Source of the DNA: Nicotiana tabacum
Lineage: Eukaryota > Streptophyta > Magnoliopsida > Solanales > Solanaceae
Length of the DNA stretch: 64,000 bases
Direction of reading: 5' to 3'
NCBI RefSeq assembly: GCF_000715075.1
Contig: NC_134100.1
Coordinates: forward strand, 26,032,609-26,096,608
Under the pieces are notes generated by a model. It saw only the letters and a program-made list of their open reading frames with translations, did no database searches and had not been told where the DNA came from. A program made the position numbers and the translations under genes. Positions 46,111-56,979 of the stretch are shown one piece after another; the first letter of the stretch is position 1; each line of letters opens with the position of its first letter.

Positions 46111-48069
46111 CTACTGGACCTGGGCCTGAACCTCGACAGGCTCTAGAACTAGTACATCCTGTGGCTGACTGGAGGAAGTCTCCGGTGGGTCCTCCAACTG
46201 GATGATAGCATCATCAGCTCTAGGAATCCTCCTCCTCATCTTCGGAGGTCTCTGTGTCTGCTCCTGCTGTGGCTGAGCTGCTGGGACTGGGTCATCGAGC
46301 AATAAGTCTAAAGGCAGCTGATCTGCCTTCAGTCTGTCACCATCTGAATGCAGCTCCTTCACGGACCCCTTAGAGGCCCGTGTCTTCCGCAACTTCTTGT
46401 GCTCCCGAGCAAGATCCTTGAGAGCCTTGATATGTGAAACAACTACCTTTGAGAGCACAACCTGAGTGTCGAGGATCTTCTTCTGATTGTCAAGTATCTC
46501 CTTGAACGTATCCTCTATTGACTGGGGCACCTGTAGGGCTGGGGGGCCGACTGAGCCTCTACAGTGGTTCAAGATGGACAACTTGGATGAGGCAGTCTGC
46601 ATCCAGTTGTTGATACTCAGAAGTGCTTGGATCAGATGGTGGACGGTAATAGGATGGGACTAGGAAGACGGGACCTCCGGGCTCGCTGAGGTGGATGGAC
46701 CGACAGGAATAGCTGTGGATGCGAAAGGTCTGTGAGGGATGTCAGCAAAAGTGGAGGTAGACTCAGCAGGGACCTCTACCACAACTGGCTCTTCAGACTG
46801 GCCAGTTGGGGCAGAAGCAGGAGCTTTGTAGTTCTTTCTTTTGGGATTGTAATCCCCCTTCATGCTATACCAGGAAAATGGGGCTATCGCCTTGACCTTG
46901 ATGTTATATGGCCTCTTGTCCACTTCTAGGTCCAGGAAGTACATTGTGAGGAAACTAGGGAAAGGATAGTTCCGGTCATGCTCTGCTCCCACTATAGTGA
47001 TAATCTGGGACATCACATTCCCCACGTTGATGGGGTACCCTGCCAAGATAGAAGCCACTAACACAACCCGGTGGAGAGGAAGGGTGTTTTCATGAGTGGT
47101 AGGGTCCAACCGGCTACAAACAAAAGTCTCCCATCCCCTCGCTTCAAAGTTCAAGGTCCTTCTCAATAATTTGCCCCCAGCAGTCAACCAATCGGGGACG
47201 GTACCTGGGATTGCCAGGTACTGTGATAGCCATGGACGTACCTCCTCACCCATCTCCATCTTCGCCATATACAGAGTCTCATCCTCCTCATTGAAGCCCA
47301 GATATTCATTAATCGACTTCCCATCAAATAACACCTTGAGGTTCCGAACCTTGGTCACTTTGGATCCCTTTTTGATGTGGGCTACATTGCAATAAAACTC
47401 CTTGACCAATTGTTTGTTGGCGTCCACACAAGCATCTGGGAAATGCTCCCAGCCCACTCTAGTCCTAAAATGTCTCTGCACGTCGGGGTTGTAGGGTAGT
47501 AGGTCTCTATCTATGAAGCTCCTCTTCGGAATCAATTTTCTCACCGGCCACCACTCTCGAAACTTATGGTATGCTACCTCACTTACAAATCTATCTTCCC
47601 AAGCTTCGGGTATCCTAGTTCTAGCAATGCCTCCCACTTGAGGCTCACCACCTTCAGCTACTCCCTCATCTCCCTGTATATCCTCCTCACCTCCTCCTGC
47701 ACCCTCCCCGAATAATGAAGCTGTTGGAGAGGTGGAGTATTCCTCACTACCTTCACCTGAGCCCTCAGACGACCCAGAAGAAATGTTCACTGATGCTTGG
47801 GCAGCGGGGAAAGAGGGAGGAGTGTCTCTATGTCTGGCCCTCTACGGATACGGGATGTATTCTGGGACTGAGTCCGAAGAGATCTCCTAAGAGGGCATGT
47901 ACTCACTCCCTGACATGTCAATGGCTCTGTCAGCCACTTTTATGGCATTCCTCATGTTCTTGATGTTTTGCCTAGATTGGGGAGTGAGTTTGACCATTTT
48001 CTATTTCCCACCCCGGGAGGATTCACCTCTGCCGGGTTGTTTCGAGCCTTTTCCTTGTTGTTTAACCAT
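46111..48069 (-). pseudogene. Third ORF of Athila B (env-position protein), nearly intact
   Basis: The start at 48069 (MVKQQGKGSKQPGRGESS) is chosen by homology with element A. A basic N-terminus with two early TAG codons and one frame problem is followed by an acidic Ser/Glu tract (about 47790-47700). A long uninterrupted core (to 46663) carries RFVSEVAYHKFREWWP, RDLLPYNPDVQRHF, DANKQLVKEFYCNV, GWETFVCSRLDPTT and GYPINVGNVMSQI. One TAG at 46660-46662 is in frame with the C-terminal part, which has a probable coiled coil (DTFKEILDNQKKILDTQ) and a basic KMRRRIP near the end. It belongs to the putative plant transposon protein family shared with A. I see no signal peptide, transmembrane anchor or furin-type context, so the product looks intracellular. 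Its function is unknown. Confidence 0.75.
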
Positions 48070-48184
48070 AGCCTGCAAGCATAATCAAATGAACTCATTA
48101 ATATCATTACAGTAGTTGAAAGCAATGTTACAGAATGAGTTGCAAATCAGGCATGAAGAATTGCAGACAGTTGCAGAAAACAGC

Positions 48185-48435
48185 CAAGTGCGAACCGCAC
48201 AAAATGGAGTGCGGCCGCACAGGGGTCAGTGCGGACCGCACAAAATTGACTGTGGTCCGCACAGGGGTGGGGTTCAGAATACCCACCCTCTGTATAGTGA
48301 CAGTGCGGACCGCAAAAAATAGTAGTGTGGCCTCCCAGAAGTTCTTCAATGCAGTCCGCACAAAATGGTACTGCGGACCGCACAAGGGCACCGCGGACCG
48401 CACTAAAACGACCGCGGTCTGCACTGAGTGCCCAG
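48185..48435. repeat. Internal GC-palindrome cluster 1 of Athila B
   Basis: Five units of the paired palindrome (for example GTGCGGACCGCAC then ACAAAATTG then TGTGGTCCGCAC), just upstream of the third-ORF start on the minus strand. Same vocabulary as in the LTRs. Confidence 0.82.
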
Positions 48436-48800
48436 ATGTGGCACTAAGCTAGGGGTCATGAAAATTTTCTTTTAAGTCCAATTTTTGCACCTAATAGGTA
48501 TTTCTAAGTGATTACCCAATCCATTAAGCTAACTAATTCCACATGAATCAAAATTTAAACTAACCTAACTTAGCAGTTAAGAAAAAATGAAAGGAAGAAG
48601 AAATAGCAACTAAGAAAATGAAAATTAAATGAAATTGACAAAATTAAACAAGTAAAAAGAAGATTATGGTACCAGATTATGAGATGAATTGAAGCAAATA
48701 AGTTCCAACAAGTAATTATGACCAAGTAAGGGTAGTGAACAGTGATTATACTCTCTGAGATTTCAAATTTGCAAAAAGTGTAAAAGGGAGCCCTCATGGT
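48436..48800 (-). other. Spacer between internal cluster 1 and the internal TATA box
   Basis: AT-rich, no gene. If the TATA box at 48802-48809 is active, this would be the leader of a third-ORF transcript. Confidence 0.5.
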
Positions 48801-48801
48801 C

Positions 48802-48809
48802 TATTTATA
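48802..48809 (-). promoter_or_regulatory. Candidate internal promoter TATA box of Athila B
   Basis: The minus strand reads TTTCTATAAATAGACC, the same box as in the LTRs (TAGTATAAATAGATC). About 30 nt upstream is GCGGTCCGCACT, the edge of a palindrome cluster; in the LTR the corresponding distance is about 39 nt. The third-ORF start lies about 730 nt downstream. The arrangement copies the LTR promoter layout. Confidence 0.55.
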
Positions 48810-48838
48810 GAAAAGCCCTTGGGGCCCTTTCACACCAA

Positions 48839-49065
48839 CCAGTGCGGACCGCAAAAAATGGACCGCGGTCCGCACTATACAGTTATATTCAAACCTGAGA
48901 AGGCAACGCTCTGCGGTCTGTACAAAATGGACTGTGGCCGTAGAGGTCCACCGCGGATTGCACAAAATGTAGTGTGGCGGCGATGGCAAACTTTGAAGAG
49001 GCTTCATTTTACCTACACCAGTGCGGTCCGCACCAAATGTACTGTGGCTGCACTGGAAACTTCAG
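48839..49065. repeat. Internal GC-palindrome cluster 2 of Athila B
   Basis: Four units, starting GTGCGGACCGC, GGACCGCGGTCCGCAC and so on, immediately upstream (minus strand) of the internal TATA box. Confidence 0.8.
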
Positions 49066-49246
49066 AGACCTGTGCATTTATTCCACTATGTCCTGTAGTA
49101 TCAACACAACCCTGTAACATCTCACAACCAGTTAGCCCAACAATCAATCCTCTACTACAAAGAAAATCAAAGAAAACAAGAAGAAAAACACATGAGTTGC
49201 CTAGAAGCGCCCGATTTAATGTCGCGGCATGACGCATGTTATCACA
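49066..49246 (-). other. Spacer after the integrase of Athila B
   Basis: About 180 bp between the integrase stop and cluster 2. No feature seen. Confidence 0.5.
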
Positions 49247-50370
49247 TCATTTGAAATGAAGGAGCGCCACCACGTGGCTATCATCAATTTTCCCCAGATA
49301 ATGCTTGACCCGGTGGCCATTAACTCTGAAGATGTCACCATTTTTATTTTTCAAATCAAGAGCACCAAAAGTGGTCACAAACATAACTTCAAACGGTCCA
49401 CTCCATTTGGATTTGAGCTTTCCCGGAAACAGACGTAACTGAGAGTTGAACAAGAGAACCAAATCACCTACTTTGAACTCCTTTCCATGAGCATATTTAT
49501 CATGAAGGTACTTCATCTTGTCCTTATACAAGGACGAACTGGAGTAGGCATGGAATCTAAATTCATCAAGTTCATTGAGCTGCTCTACACGAAGATTGGC
49601 TGCAACATCCCATTCAAGATTCAACTTCATCAAAAACCACATGGACTTGTGCTCTAACTCAACCGGAAGATGGCACGCTTTCCCAAACACCAACCGATAC
49701 AGAGACATACCAATAAGAGTTTTGTAAGCCGTCCGATAAGCCCATAGAGCGTCATCCAACTTCTTCGACCAATCGGTCCTATTTGCATTGACTGTCTTTG
49801 ACAATATGCTTTTGATTTCCCGGTTGGAGACTTCTACTTGACCACTTACTTGAGGATGATAGGGGGTAGAAACTTTGTGATTGACACCGTACTTAGAAAG
49901 CAACGTGTCAAAAACTTTATTGCAAAAATGAGATCCCCCATCACTAATAATCGCACGGGGAGTGCCAAACCTTGTGAAAATGCTCTTCTTAATAAATGCA
50001 ACAACACTTCGGGCTTCATTGCTAGGAAAAGCCACGGCTTCAACCCATTTTGAGACATAGTCAACAGCCACGAGAATGTAAGTATTCCCATAAGAGCTAA
50101 TAAATGGACCCATGAAATCGATGTTCCAAACATCAAAGATATCCACTTCAAGAATGGTATTGAGAGGCATCTCATCCCTTTTTGAAATTCCGCCTGCTCT
50201 TTGGCAATCATAACACCTCTTCACAAAATCACCCGCATCTTTGAACAAGGCTGGCCAATAGAATCCACAAGTAAGAACTTTCTAGGCGGTCCTCACCCTA
50301 CCGTGATGGCCACTATATGGTGAAGAATGGCAAGCCTCTAAGATACTAAATTGTTCTTCCTCGGGACATA
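49247..50370 (-). pseudogene. Integrase of Athila B
   Basis: An uninterrupted 334-codon segment (50248 to 49247) contains CYDCQRAGG, the Cys pair of the zinc-binding HHCC, then the catalytic core: Asp in NIDFMGPF, Asp in SDGGSHFCN and Glu in [11 protein letters not shown]. Counting residues from 50248 these are D44, D103 and E139, a D,D(35)E spacing. The C-terminus has [11 protein letters not shown] and GHRVKHYLG. The His pair of the zinc finger (HSSPYSGHH) lies upstream at about 50340-50310, separated by TAG at 50282-50284 and a frameshift near 50365. The core itself appears undamaged. Integrase inserts the cDNA into the genome. Confidence 0.9.
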
Positions 50371-52133
50371 TCTACGAATCATACCATCCGTGCAAATCTT
50401 GAACAAGTATGGCTCATCCCAATAGAAATCCAAACAATCCTGCTTGTTCTTCTTCCTTTGGTTAGAAAAGAGCTCACACGGGATTACTCTAGTCACAAGG
50501 TAATTGGCAACATCGGCAAACCATGTCATATCATTCATTGACACCGCAAGGAGTTGTTCGTCGGGAAATGAATCATTGATCTCAAGGCCATCACAAGGCC
50601 TCCCCTCCTCCTCCAAACGGGACAAGTGGTCTGCCACTTGGTTCTCACTACCTTTCCGGTCCACAATTTCTAGATCAAACTCTTGATGTAGTAACACCCA
50701 TTGCATCAATCTTCCCTTGGAGTCTTTCTTTGTCGTCAAGTACCTAAGGGTGGCATGATTAGTGTACACTATGACCTTGGCCCCCATAAGATATGGCCAA
50801 AACTTTTCCATTGCAAACACTATAGCCAACAACTCTTTTTTGGTAACTGTGTAGTTCCTTTGAGCCTCATTCATGGTATTTCTTGCCTAGTACAACTAAT
50901 GAAATATCTTGTTAACCTTTTGACCCAAGACAACCCCAATCGCAACGTCACTTGCGTCACACATGAGCTCGAAAGTCAAGCTCCAATTTGGTGCGGTAAT
51001 GATTGGGGTAGTGGTTAACTTAAGATTGAGAAGCTCAAATGCTTTCATACATCCCTCATCGAACACAAACTTTGCATCCTTTTCTAGTAGATTGCACAAG
51101 GGGTTTGCCACCTTTGAAAAATCTTTTATAAATCTCTGGTAGAACCCTGCATGCCCAAGAAAACTCCTCACCCCTTGATGGAAATGGGGGGAGGAAGCCT
51201 TGAAATCACCTCTATCTTGGCTTTATCAACTTCAATTCCATGCTTTGAGATCTTGTGGCCCAACACTATGCCTTCCTCCACCATGAAGTGGCATTTCCCC
51301 CAATTAAGCACGAGATTTGTGTCTTCACATCGGGCTAATACTCTATCCAAATTTCTCAAACACTCTTCAAAGGAATCACCAACGATACTGAAATCATCCA
51401 TGAAGACCTCCAAGATATCTTCCACTATGTCAGTGAAAATAGCCATCATGCATCGTTGGAAGGTCGCCGGAGCATTACACAACCCGAACGACATCCTAGA
51501 GAAAGCAAATGTGCCATATGGACAAGTGAATGTGGTCTTTTCCTGATCTTTTAGAGCAATCAAGATTTTATTATACCCCGAGTATCCATCCAAAAAGCAA
51601 TAAAAAGCATGCCCCGCAAGACGATCAAGCATTTGGTCAAGGAATGGCAATGGGAAATGATCTTTTCGGGTCACCTTGTTTAGATTTCGGTAGTCCATAC
51701 ATACCCTCCATCCGGTAACTGTCCGAGTGGGAATAAGTTCATTGTTGTCATTTGTTACCACAGTCATACTACCCCTTTTAGGTACACATTGCACCGGAGA
51801 AGTCCATAAGCTATCGAAAATGGGGTACACAACACCAGCATCCAACCACTTGATTACTTCTTTCTTCACCACTTCTTGCATTGCTTCGTTCAATCTTCTT
51901 TGATGCTCCAAGGAAGGCTTTGCATCATCCTCCAAAATAATTTTGTGCATACAGAATGCGGGGCTTATTCCTCGAATGTCAGCCAAAGTCCATCCAATTG
52001 TCATTTTCCGCTTTTGAAGCACCACCAAAGTGGCCTCAACCTGCATGTTAGTTAAGCAAGAAGAAAGAATAACTGGTAAAGTAGAATTTGAGCCTAAGAA
52101 TTCATACCTGAGGTGTGGAGGAAGTGGTTTCAA
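50338..52133 (-). pseudogene. Reverse transcriptase and RNase H of Athila B, lightly broken
   Basis: A continuous 322-codon frame (52133 to 51168) covers the linker KPLPPHLRYEFLG, HKIILEDDAKPSLEHQ, LDAGVVYPI, GWRVCMDYRNLNK, FLDGYSGYNKI and the catalytic VFMDDFSIV (51392-51406). A one-base deletion near 51172 shifts into RSFLGHAGFYQRFIKDF and FELMCDASDVAIG (RNase H Asp). Two stops near 50880-50890 precede [20 protein letters not shown] and [14 protein letters not shown]. The homologous region of A is more damaged. Together with the integrase this is the Athila pol order PR-RT-RH-IN. Confidence 0.9.
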
Positions 52134-53221
52134 CTACAACACCGGTGGCTCCTCAATTGATGGTTTTGTTGGTGGAGTTTTCCAATTTTCAGGATCCAAA
52201 GGCAATTTTCTAGGCTCATAAGAATAAGAGTCCATTCCATGTAAAGCATTCATGCACTCCACTCGGCTTGCATCCTCATTGACATCAAGATTTAACAATA
52301 CGGCTTCCAATGGGTCCTCCACATTGATCGTTGCACTACTGCCATCAATTATCACTGTTGTGATGAGGTCAACAAAAGAGCACACCTCGGTACTGTTGGG
52401 CTGCTTCATAGATTTGCACACATGAAAGACGACCTTTTCATCTCCCACTCAGAAAGTGAGCTCACCCGCTTCAACATCAACCCCTTCCCCGTTGCAAGGA
52501 AAGGCCTTCCCAAGATAATAGAAACCTCATAGTCCACCTCACAATCCAGAATCACAAAGTCGTCCGGCAATATGAATTTTTCCACTCGGACAAGCACGTC
52601 ATCAATAATGCCCAAAGGTCGCTTCATCGATCGATCCACCATTTGAAGTCTCATTGAGGTTGGCCTAGTTTGGCCGATATCCAAAGTTTTGAAAACCGAG
52701 TAGGGCATCAACGTGATACTAGCTCCCAAGTCACATAGAGCCTTGGCAAAATCCGTACTCCCAATGGTGCAAGGAATGGTGAAAGCACCAGGATCTTCAA
52801 GCTTCGGGGCCATTGAATGCACTATATCACTAACTTGGTGAGTCATCTTTATAGTTTCACATTCCATAGAACGCTTCTTTGTAACCAAGTCTTTCATGAA
52901 TTCTGCATAATCTGACATTTGTTCAAGTGCCTCCACCAAATGCACATTAATAGATAAGCTCTTAATCATGTCAATGAACTTTTTAAACTGATTATCATTC
53001 TTCTGCTTTGCCAGCCTTTGCGGATAAGGTGGAGGTGGCCTTGGCAAAGGAGCCTTGGCTTTTGGCACAACCGGCTCCGGCATGTCAATTATGTGTTCCC
53101 TAGACGAGTTCACATCATTTTGAGTTTCCACCTCGACTTCTTGAATATCAATCCTCACTTCATTGTTCATATTTTCATCAACCACATCTTCAACTACCAA
53201 AGGGACTTCGTCATCTTGCAA
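52134..53221 (-). pseudogene. Aspartic protease region of Athila B
   Basis: One 272-codon frame (53221 to 52406) carries PRPPPPYPQRLAKQ, SINVHLVEALEQMSDY, DPGAFTIPCTIG and the active-site DLGASITLMPYSVF, then DFVILDCEVDYEVSIILGRPFLATG. A frameshift near 52470-52450 leads to GDEKVVFHVCKSMKQPN, and the linker ends at 52134. The active site keeps the Asp. Confidence 0.85.
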
Positions 53222-53235
53222 CTCAACATCATCAT

Positions 53236-54905
53236 CTACGACTTCTTTTGCTTAGAGGCATTCACATCACTACCTCTCCCACTTCTTGTTGTAACCGCCA
53301 TAATATGATTGTTCCCACCCTTTGGGTTCACTACCATATCACTTGGTAGAGCACTCTTCGGGCGAGTATTCAATGACTGAGAGATTTGGCCTAATTGCAC
53401 CTCCAAGTTTCGGATAAAGTTGTTGTGAGAAGCTAACTGTGCATCAGAATCCGCATTCCTCTTCATCATCTGCTCGAACATCATTTCAATTCTACTCATA
53501 TCATTACCCAAAGAACTAGAACCTTGAGATGGAAATGGTGGTGGATTGTTCGGTTTTTGGTACATTGGGGGCCTTTGAAAGCCTTGCCCCCGGTTTCCTT
53601 GGTTTCCATTGTTCCATCCTCCTTGATTATTATTGCCACCCCAATTATTGTTATTACCATTCCAATTCCCTTGGTTGCCTTGATTGTTATTCTGATTGCC
53701 CCAGTTGTTGTTTTGGTTGTTGTTCCCCCAATTGCCACTATTTTGTTGTTGATTGACCCAATTGCCTTGAGGTCTCCACTATTGTTGGTTGGAAGAGTTT
53801 CCCCGTTGTCCTTGATAGTTGTTTAACCTCTTCACTTTGGTCATCATAACCATCATTTTGAAAACCATCACATGAATCATCAAATTGCTCAGAATTCCCT
53901 TGGTTTTGTTGCCTTCTCTTGTTGACAAGCATATTAACACCCTCCATGGCATTCACTTGGTTAGGATTTTGGACTTATTGTAACTATGCCTTAGCCAATT
54001 AATTCATAATAGTTGTCAACTCCGCTATAGCTTGCCCATGGTCATGTAATTTCTTGTGCAAATGAATAACCGTAGGGTCGCCTTGAGGTACATTGGCTCT
54101 ACTTTGCCATGCAGAAGAAGTGTCAGCCATCTCATCAAGTACATTACATGCCTTATCATATGACAACTTCATAAAGTTTCCCCCAACAAGTTGGTTTACT
54201 ATGCATTGATTTGTTGTATTGATTCCCCGATAGAAAGTTTATTGGATCATAGCGTCGGTCATATCATTATTGGGGAATTCCTTCACCATCACTCTATACT
54301 GCTCCCAAATCTCATGCAAAGGTTCCGTGGGCTCTTTCCTGAAAGCCAATATCTCATCTCGAGGTGCCGCCATATGCCCAGGTGAAAAGAATTTAGAAAT
54401 GAATTTATCCGCCAACTCATCCCAAGTTGTGATGGAATGGTTGGGGAGTCTCTTGAGCCAATCTAATGCCTTCTCCCAAAGTAAGAATGGGAAAAGTCTC
54501 AACCAAAGAGCATCCTCGGACACATTCCTCTGTTTGCTCCCCTAGCATATATCCATGAACCCCTTGAGATGTTTGTAGACATTTTGATCCGCAGCGCCCG
54601 TGAAGTACCCACGCTGCTCAAGTAAGGTCAACATCACATTGGTTATCTGAAAGTTGCCCGCCCGGATTCTGGGTGGGACAATAGCACTTGAATAACCCTG
54701 GTTCGAAAGTACTCTGGGAGCCACTGTTGGAGGTGGTGGAGGAGGGTATGGAATATTGTCATTTGGATTAGCATTGGCATTGCGGCCTCTATGTTGTCCT
54801 TGAGGTACAAGAGGCACCTCATCTTGCTCAACATCATCTACCTCCTCCCCCGCAATCACGTTTCCATGAGGGTCCCAAGAGGGTCATTAGCGTTGTTCAA
54901 AGCCA
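53236..54905 (-). pseudogene. Gag of Athila B with an Asn/Trp-rich tract, broken
   Basis: The first ATG near 54905 (MALNNANDPLG) is followed by an 11-bp duplication-like insertion around 54870 that shifts the frame. The N-terminal segment PYPPPPPPTVAPRVLSNQGYSSAIVPP continues to IRAGNFQITNVMLTLLEQ. The Gag core (54523 to 54239) has LWLRLFPFLLWEKALDWL, TWDELADKFISKFF and FRKEPTEPLHEIWEQY. The region 53760-53560 encodes repeated NW, NNN, NNQ and GG blocks ending GGWNNGNQGNRG, then NNPPPFPSQG and NLEVQLGQI. Several stops separate these parts. No CCHC knuckle is seen; the Asn/Trp/Gly tract occupies its place. Confidence 0.82.
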
Positions 54906-55003
54906 TATTGGTACCTGAGTAGTCACACAAACAAGTAAGTAACAAATAAGGAAAGAAGAACAATATACAAAACTAACTAAATAGATAGCCAAAACCGTTA
55001 GCT

Positions 55004-55020
55004 CCCTGGCAACGGCGCCA
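55004..55020 (-). other. Primer binding site of Athila B (tRNA-Asp)
   Basis: Plus-strand CCCTGGCAACGGCGCCA matches the 3' end of plant tRNA-Asp (CCCCGGCAACGGCGCCA) at 16 of 17 positions, 6 nt from the LTR. Confidence 0.92.
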
Positions 55021-55970
55021 AAAAGTGATCGCAGCCTACTCCACACCACTAAAAAGTAGCGAGAGAGGGTCGCAATAGCTTTTACCCGATTTTTGGGTTG
55101 GGATCGATTTCCATAGAGAGCTAGAAAGGGAGTTGAGTATCTATTTAGGTTGGGATTGCGTATTGGTTCCAAATTGCACTTCTGTTCATTTTTGGGGTTT
55201 CTTTTATAATTCTACTATTATCAAACTACAACTTATAATTGCAACTAGTTTAAGCTAAGAGTCAAATGCTACAAGTTGTTCAAATATTCTAAAAGGCACT
55301 AGGGTAGTGACTTTCACCTAGGCAGCCAATTGACGGGTAATTGCGTCTAAGATACGATTGACATGATTGGGGAATATGTTATAACTGTTGCTCGATATTA
55401 CCCATTCTCACACATTTCAGTAGAAAGAATGATTTTGCCCAATTGACTTTCTCAAGACCAATTTGGTATGCATATTTTCTCAAGCAACTAAGGTTCAAGT
55501 CGGGTATTACTCTCTCAAGGTTTAACCCTTTAATTGGGACTATCAATTCTCTTGAGTCCATCCCAATCCCTTGTTGGATCAATTTCGGAGACTTAGGCTC
55601 TCTTTCTCAAGAAGAGCCCAAGTCAAATTAGCACAAACTAGTGTTTGCAACCATTAATTCAGTAATTAAACCATGAAATTGACCCAAATAGCAAACACCC
55701 ATAGTCAATCTAGCCCTAAATTGCAACACCCATCAATTACCCACACTAGGGTTGAGCCACAACCCTAGCTAATGGGTCTAGCTACTCATACTTGAAGAGA
55801 AAAACAGAGAAATAGATGAATATGAACACATATTAATTAATTGCTAAGCTAAATACAAAGATTCAATGATAAAAAGTAAGTAAAAATGCCCAAAATGGCT
55901 ACAAGATATGTTCCCACGAGCACAACAACTATTCTAAAATGTCTGATGCCATAAAAATGGAAAAATGATC

Positions 55971-55978
55971 TATTTATA
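55971..55978 (-). promoter_or_regulatory. TATA box in the 5' LTR of Athila B
   Basis: The minus strand reads CTTAGTATAAATAGATC, about 39 nt downstream of the last GCGGTCCGCACT of the palindrome cluster. The same arrangement occurs in the other LTR (43555-43562). Confidence 0.72.
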
Positions 55979-56016
55979 CTAAGCTGAAAAAACTGGACAA
56001 AATGCCCCTGCGGGGT

Positions 56017-56370
56017 TAGTGCGGACCGCACATAATGGTGTGCGGCCGCACTAGGCTCTTGAACTTGAAAACTTGTCTCTCTGAACTCAGGCTCTGCGGA
56101 CCGCACAGAATGGACTGCGGCCGCGAAGACTTCTAGTGCGGTCCGCACAAACTGGACCGTGGACCGCACAGGCTTGAAAACTCCAGCTTCACCCTCTCTG
56201 AACCTTGACTCTGCGTACCACATAGAATGGTAGTGCGGCCGCATTTCCTTCAGTGCGTACTGCACAAAACCTTCTGCAGTCGCACTGCCCTGATGCCTGA
56301 AGTACCAACTCTCTGAGTCTTCCTAGTGCGAACCGTACAAAGTGTAGTGCAGCCGCACTAGGCTTGTTTT
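56017..56370. repeat. Paired GC-palindrome cluster, 5' LTR of Athila B
   Basis: Six units. The clearest is GTGCGGACCGCAC, then ATAATGGT, then GTGCGGCCGCAC. Units are separated by 20-35 bp of non-repeated sequence such as CTCTCTGAAC. Confidence 0.85.
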
Positions 56371-56564
56371 TCCTGAGTTTTTCTTGTCTTTGGTACTTGT
56401 GCAAGTTTCACTCCTTTTGAGCTGATCTTTGACATCTTGTCACTTTATTGATCAAACCTACAATCAAGCACAACTTATGAGCCTTTTGTGACTATTTTGT
56501 ATGAATTTACAATCAAAGCGTGAGCAAGAAGGAGTATAAAATGTGTCACAATTCCTAGTTATCA

Positions 56565-56569
56565 TTGGC
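56565..56569. repeat. Target site duplication TTGGC, right copy
   Basis: Identical to 42603-42607. The chromovirus LTR sequence continues directly after it. Confidence 0.93.
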
Positions 56570-56979
56570 GTACTCACATTACTCCCTACACCCTCTGTGC
56601 AGATTCTGGAGTCTCGGGTCACGCTAGCGAGGGCTGATTGCTTCCAGCAGGCTATTCGGAGTTTACTAAGTAGCTGCTGGGCATTCACAACCTAGTACTT
56701 CTCCTTCCTGTCTTTATTTTCCTTGTACTAGCTTTGTAATAGACTTTGTAGTCCTTTTTCATACTCTTAGATGGATGTTTAGATGCTCATGACTGGTGAC
56801 ACCCCGATGTCGGGTTGTGTTTGTTTCCGCATTTGTTCTATTTCACTCTATTTTGGTATTTATCACTTATTAATGACTTAAGTATGAATTATTATAACTG
56901 TTAATTGGTTTGGGGGTTTGTGTCACTGGCCTTGTTTCACGATAGGCGCCATCACGATCGGGTCCGATTTAGGGTCGTT
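56570..56979 (+). repeat. 3' LTR of the chromovirus, second part
   Basis: Aligns with 34617-35014 and ends at GGGTCGT, four bases before the expected GACA terminus, where the Ogre-like LTR begins. Confidence 0.92.

Larger units (their letters stand above)
42608..56564 (-). mobile_element. Athila-like LTR retrotransposon B, complete in structure
   Basis: A 13.96-kb minus-strand element with two LTRs (1542 and 1538 bp), tRNA-Asp-type PBS, gag, protease, RT, RNase H, integrase, a third ORF, a 3' UTR with three PPT-like modules and a terminal PPT. The flanking TTGGC repeats are perfect. In two LTR samples of about 100 and 135 bp I count roughly 6 and 11 differences, so it is not recent. All coding parts contain a few stops or single-base frameshifts. 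Confidence 0.95.
55027..56564 (-). repeat. 5' LTR of Athila B
   Basis: TGATCGCAGCC to AGTTATCA on the plus strand. Minus-strand order: palindrome cluster (56370-56017), TATAAATA (55971-55978), then the R/U5 part. Confidence 0.95.
32228..56979 (+). mobile_element. Tekay/Del-type chromovirus (interrupted by Athila B and an Ogre-like element)
   Basis: Plus-strand Ty3/Gypsy element with a 2.8-kb 5' LTR, initiator-Met PBS, Gag with a CCHC knuckle, protease, RT (FIDD), RNase H, integrase and a C-terminal chromodomain remnant, then a PPT and 3' LTR. The large LTR and the order with a terminal chromodomain fit Tekay/Del. The 3' LTR is split by element B at 42607/42608, resumes at 56565, and is cut again at 56979, four bases before its expected end. 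Every coding domain contains stops, so the copy is dead. Confidence 0.9.

Noticed and set aside
56017..56370. CpG-dense stretch as a host gene CpG island
   Set aside because: It is part of a duplicated LTR, is made of short palindromes, and has no host gene nearby.
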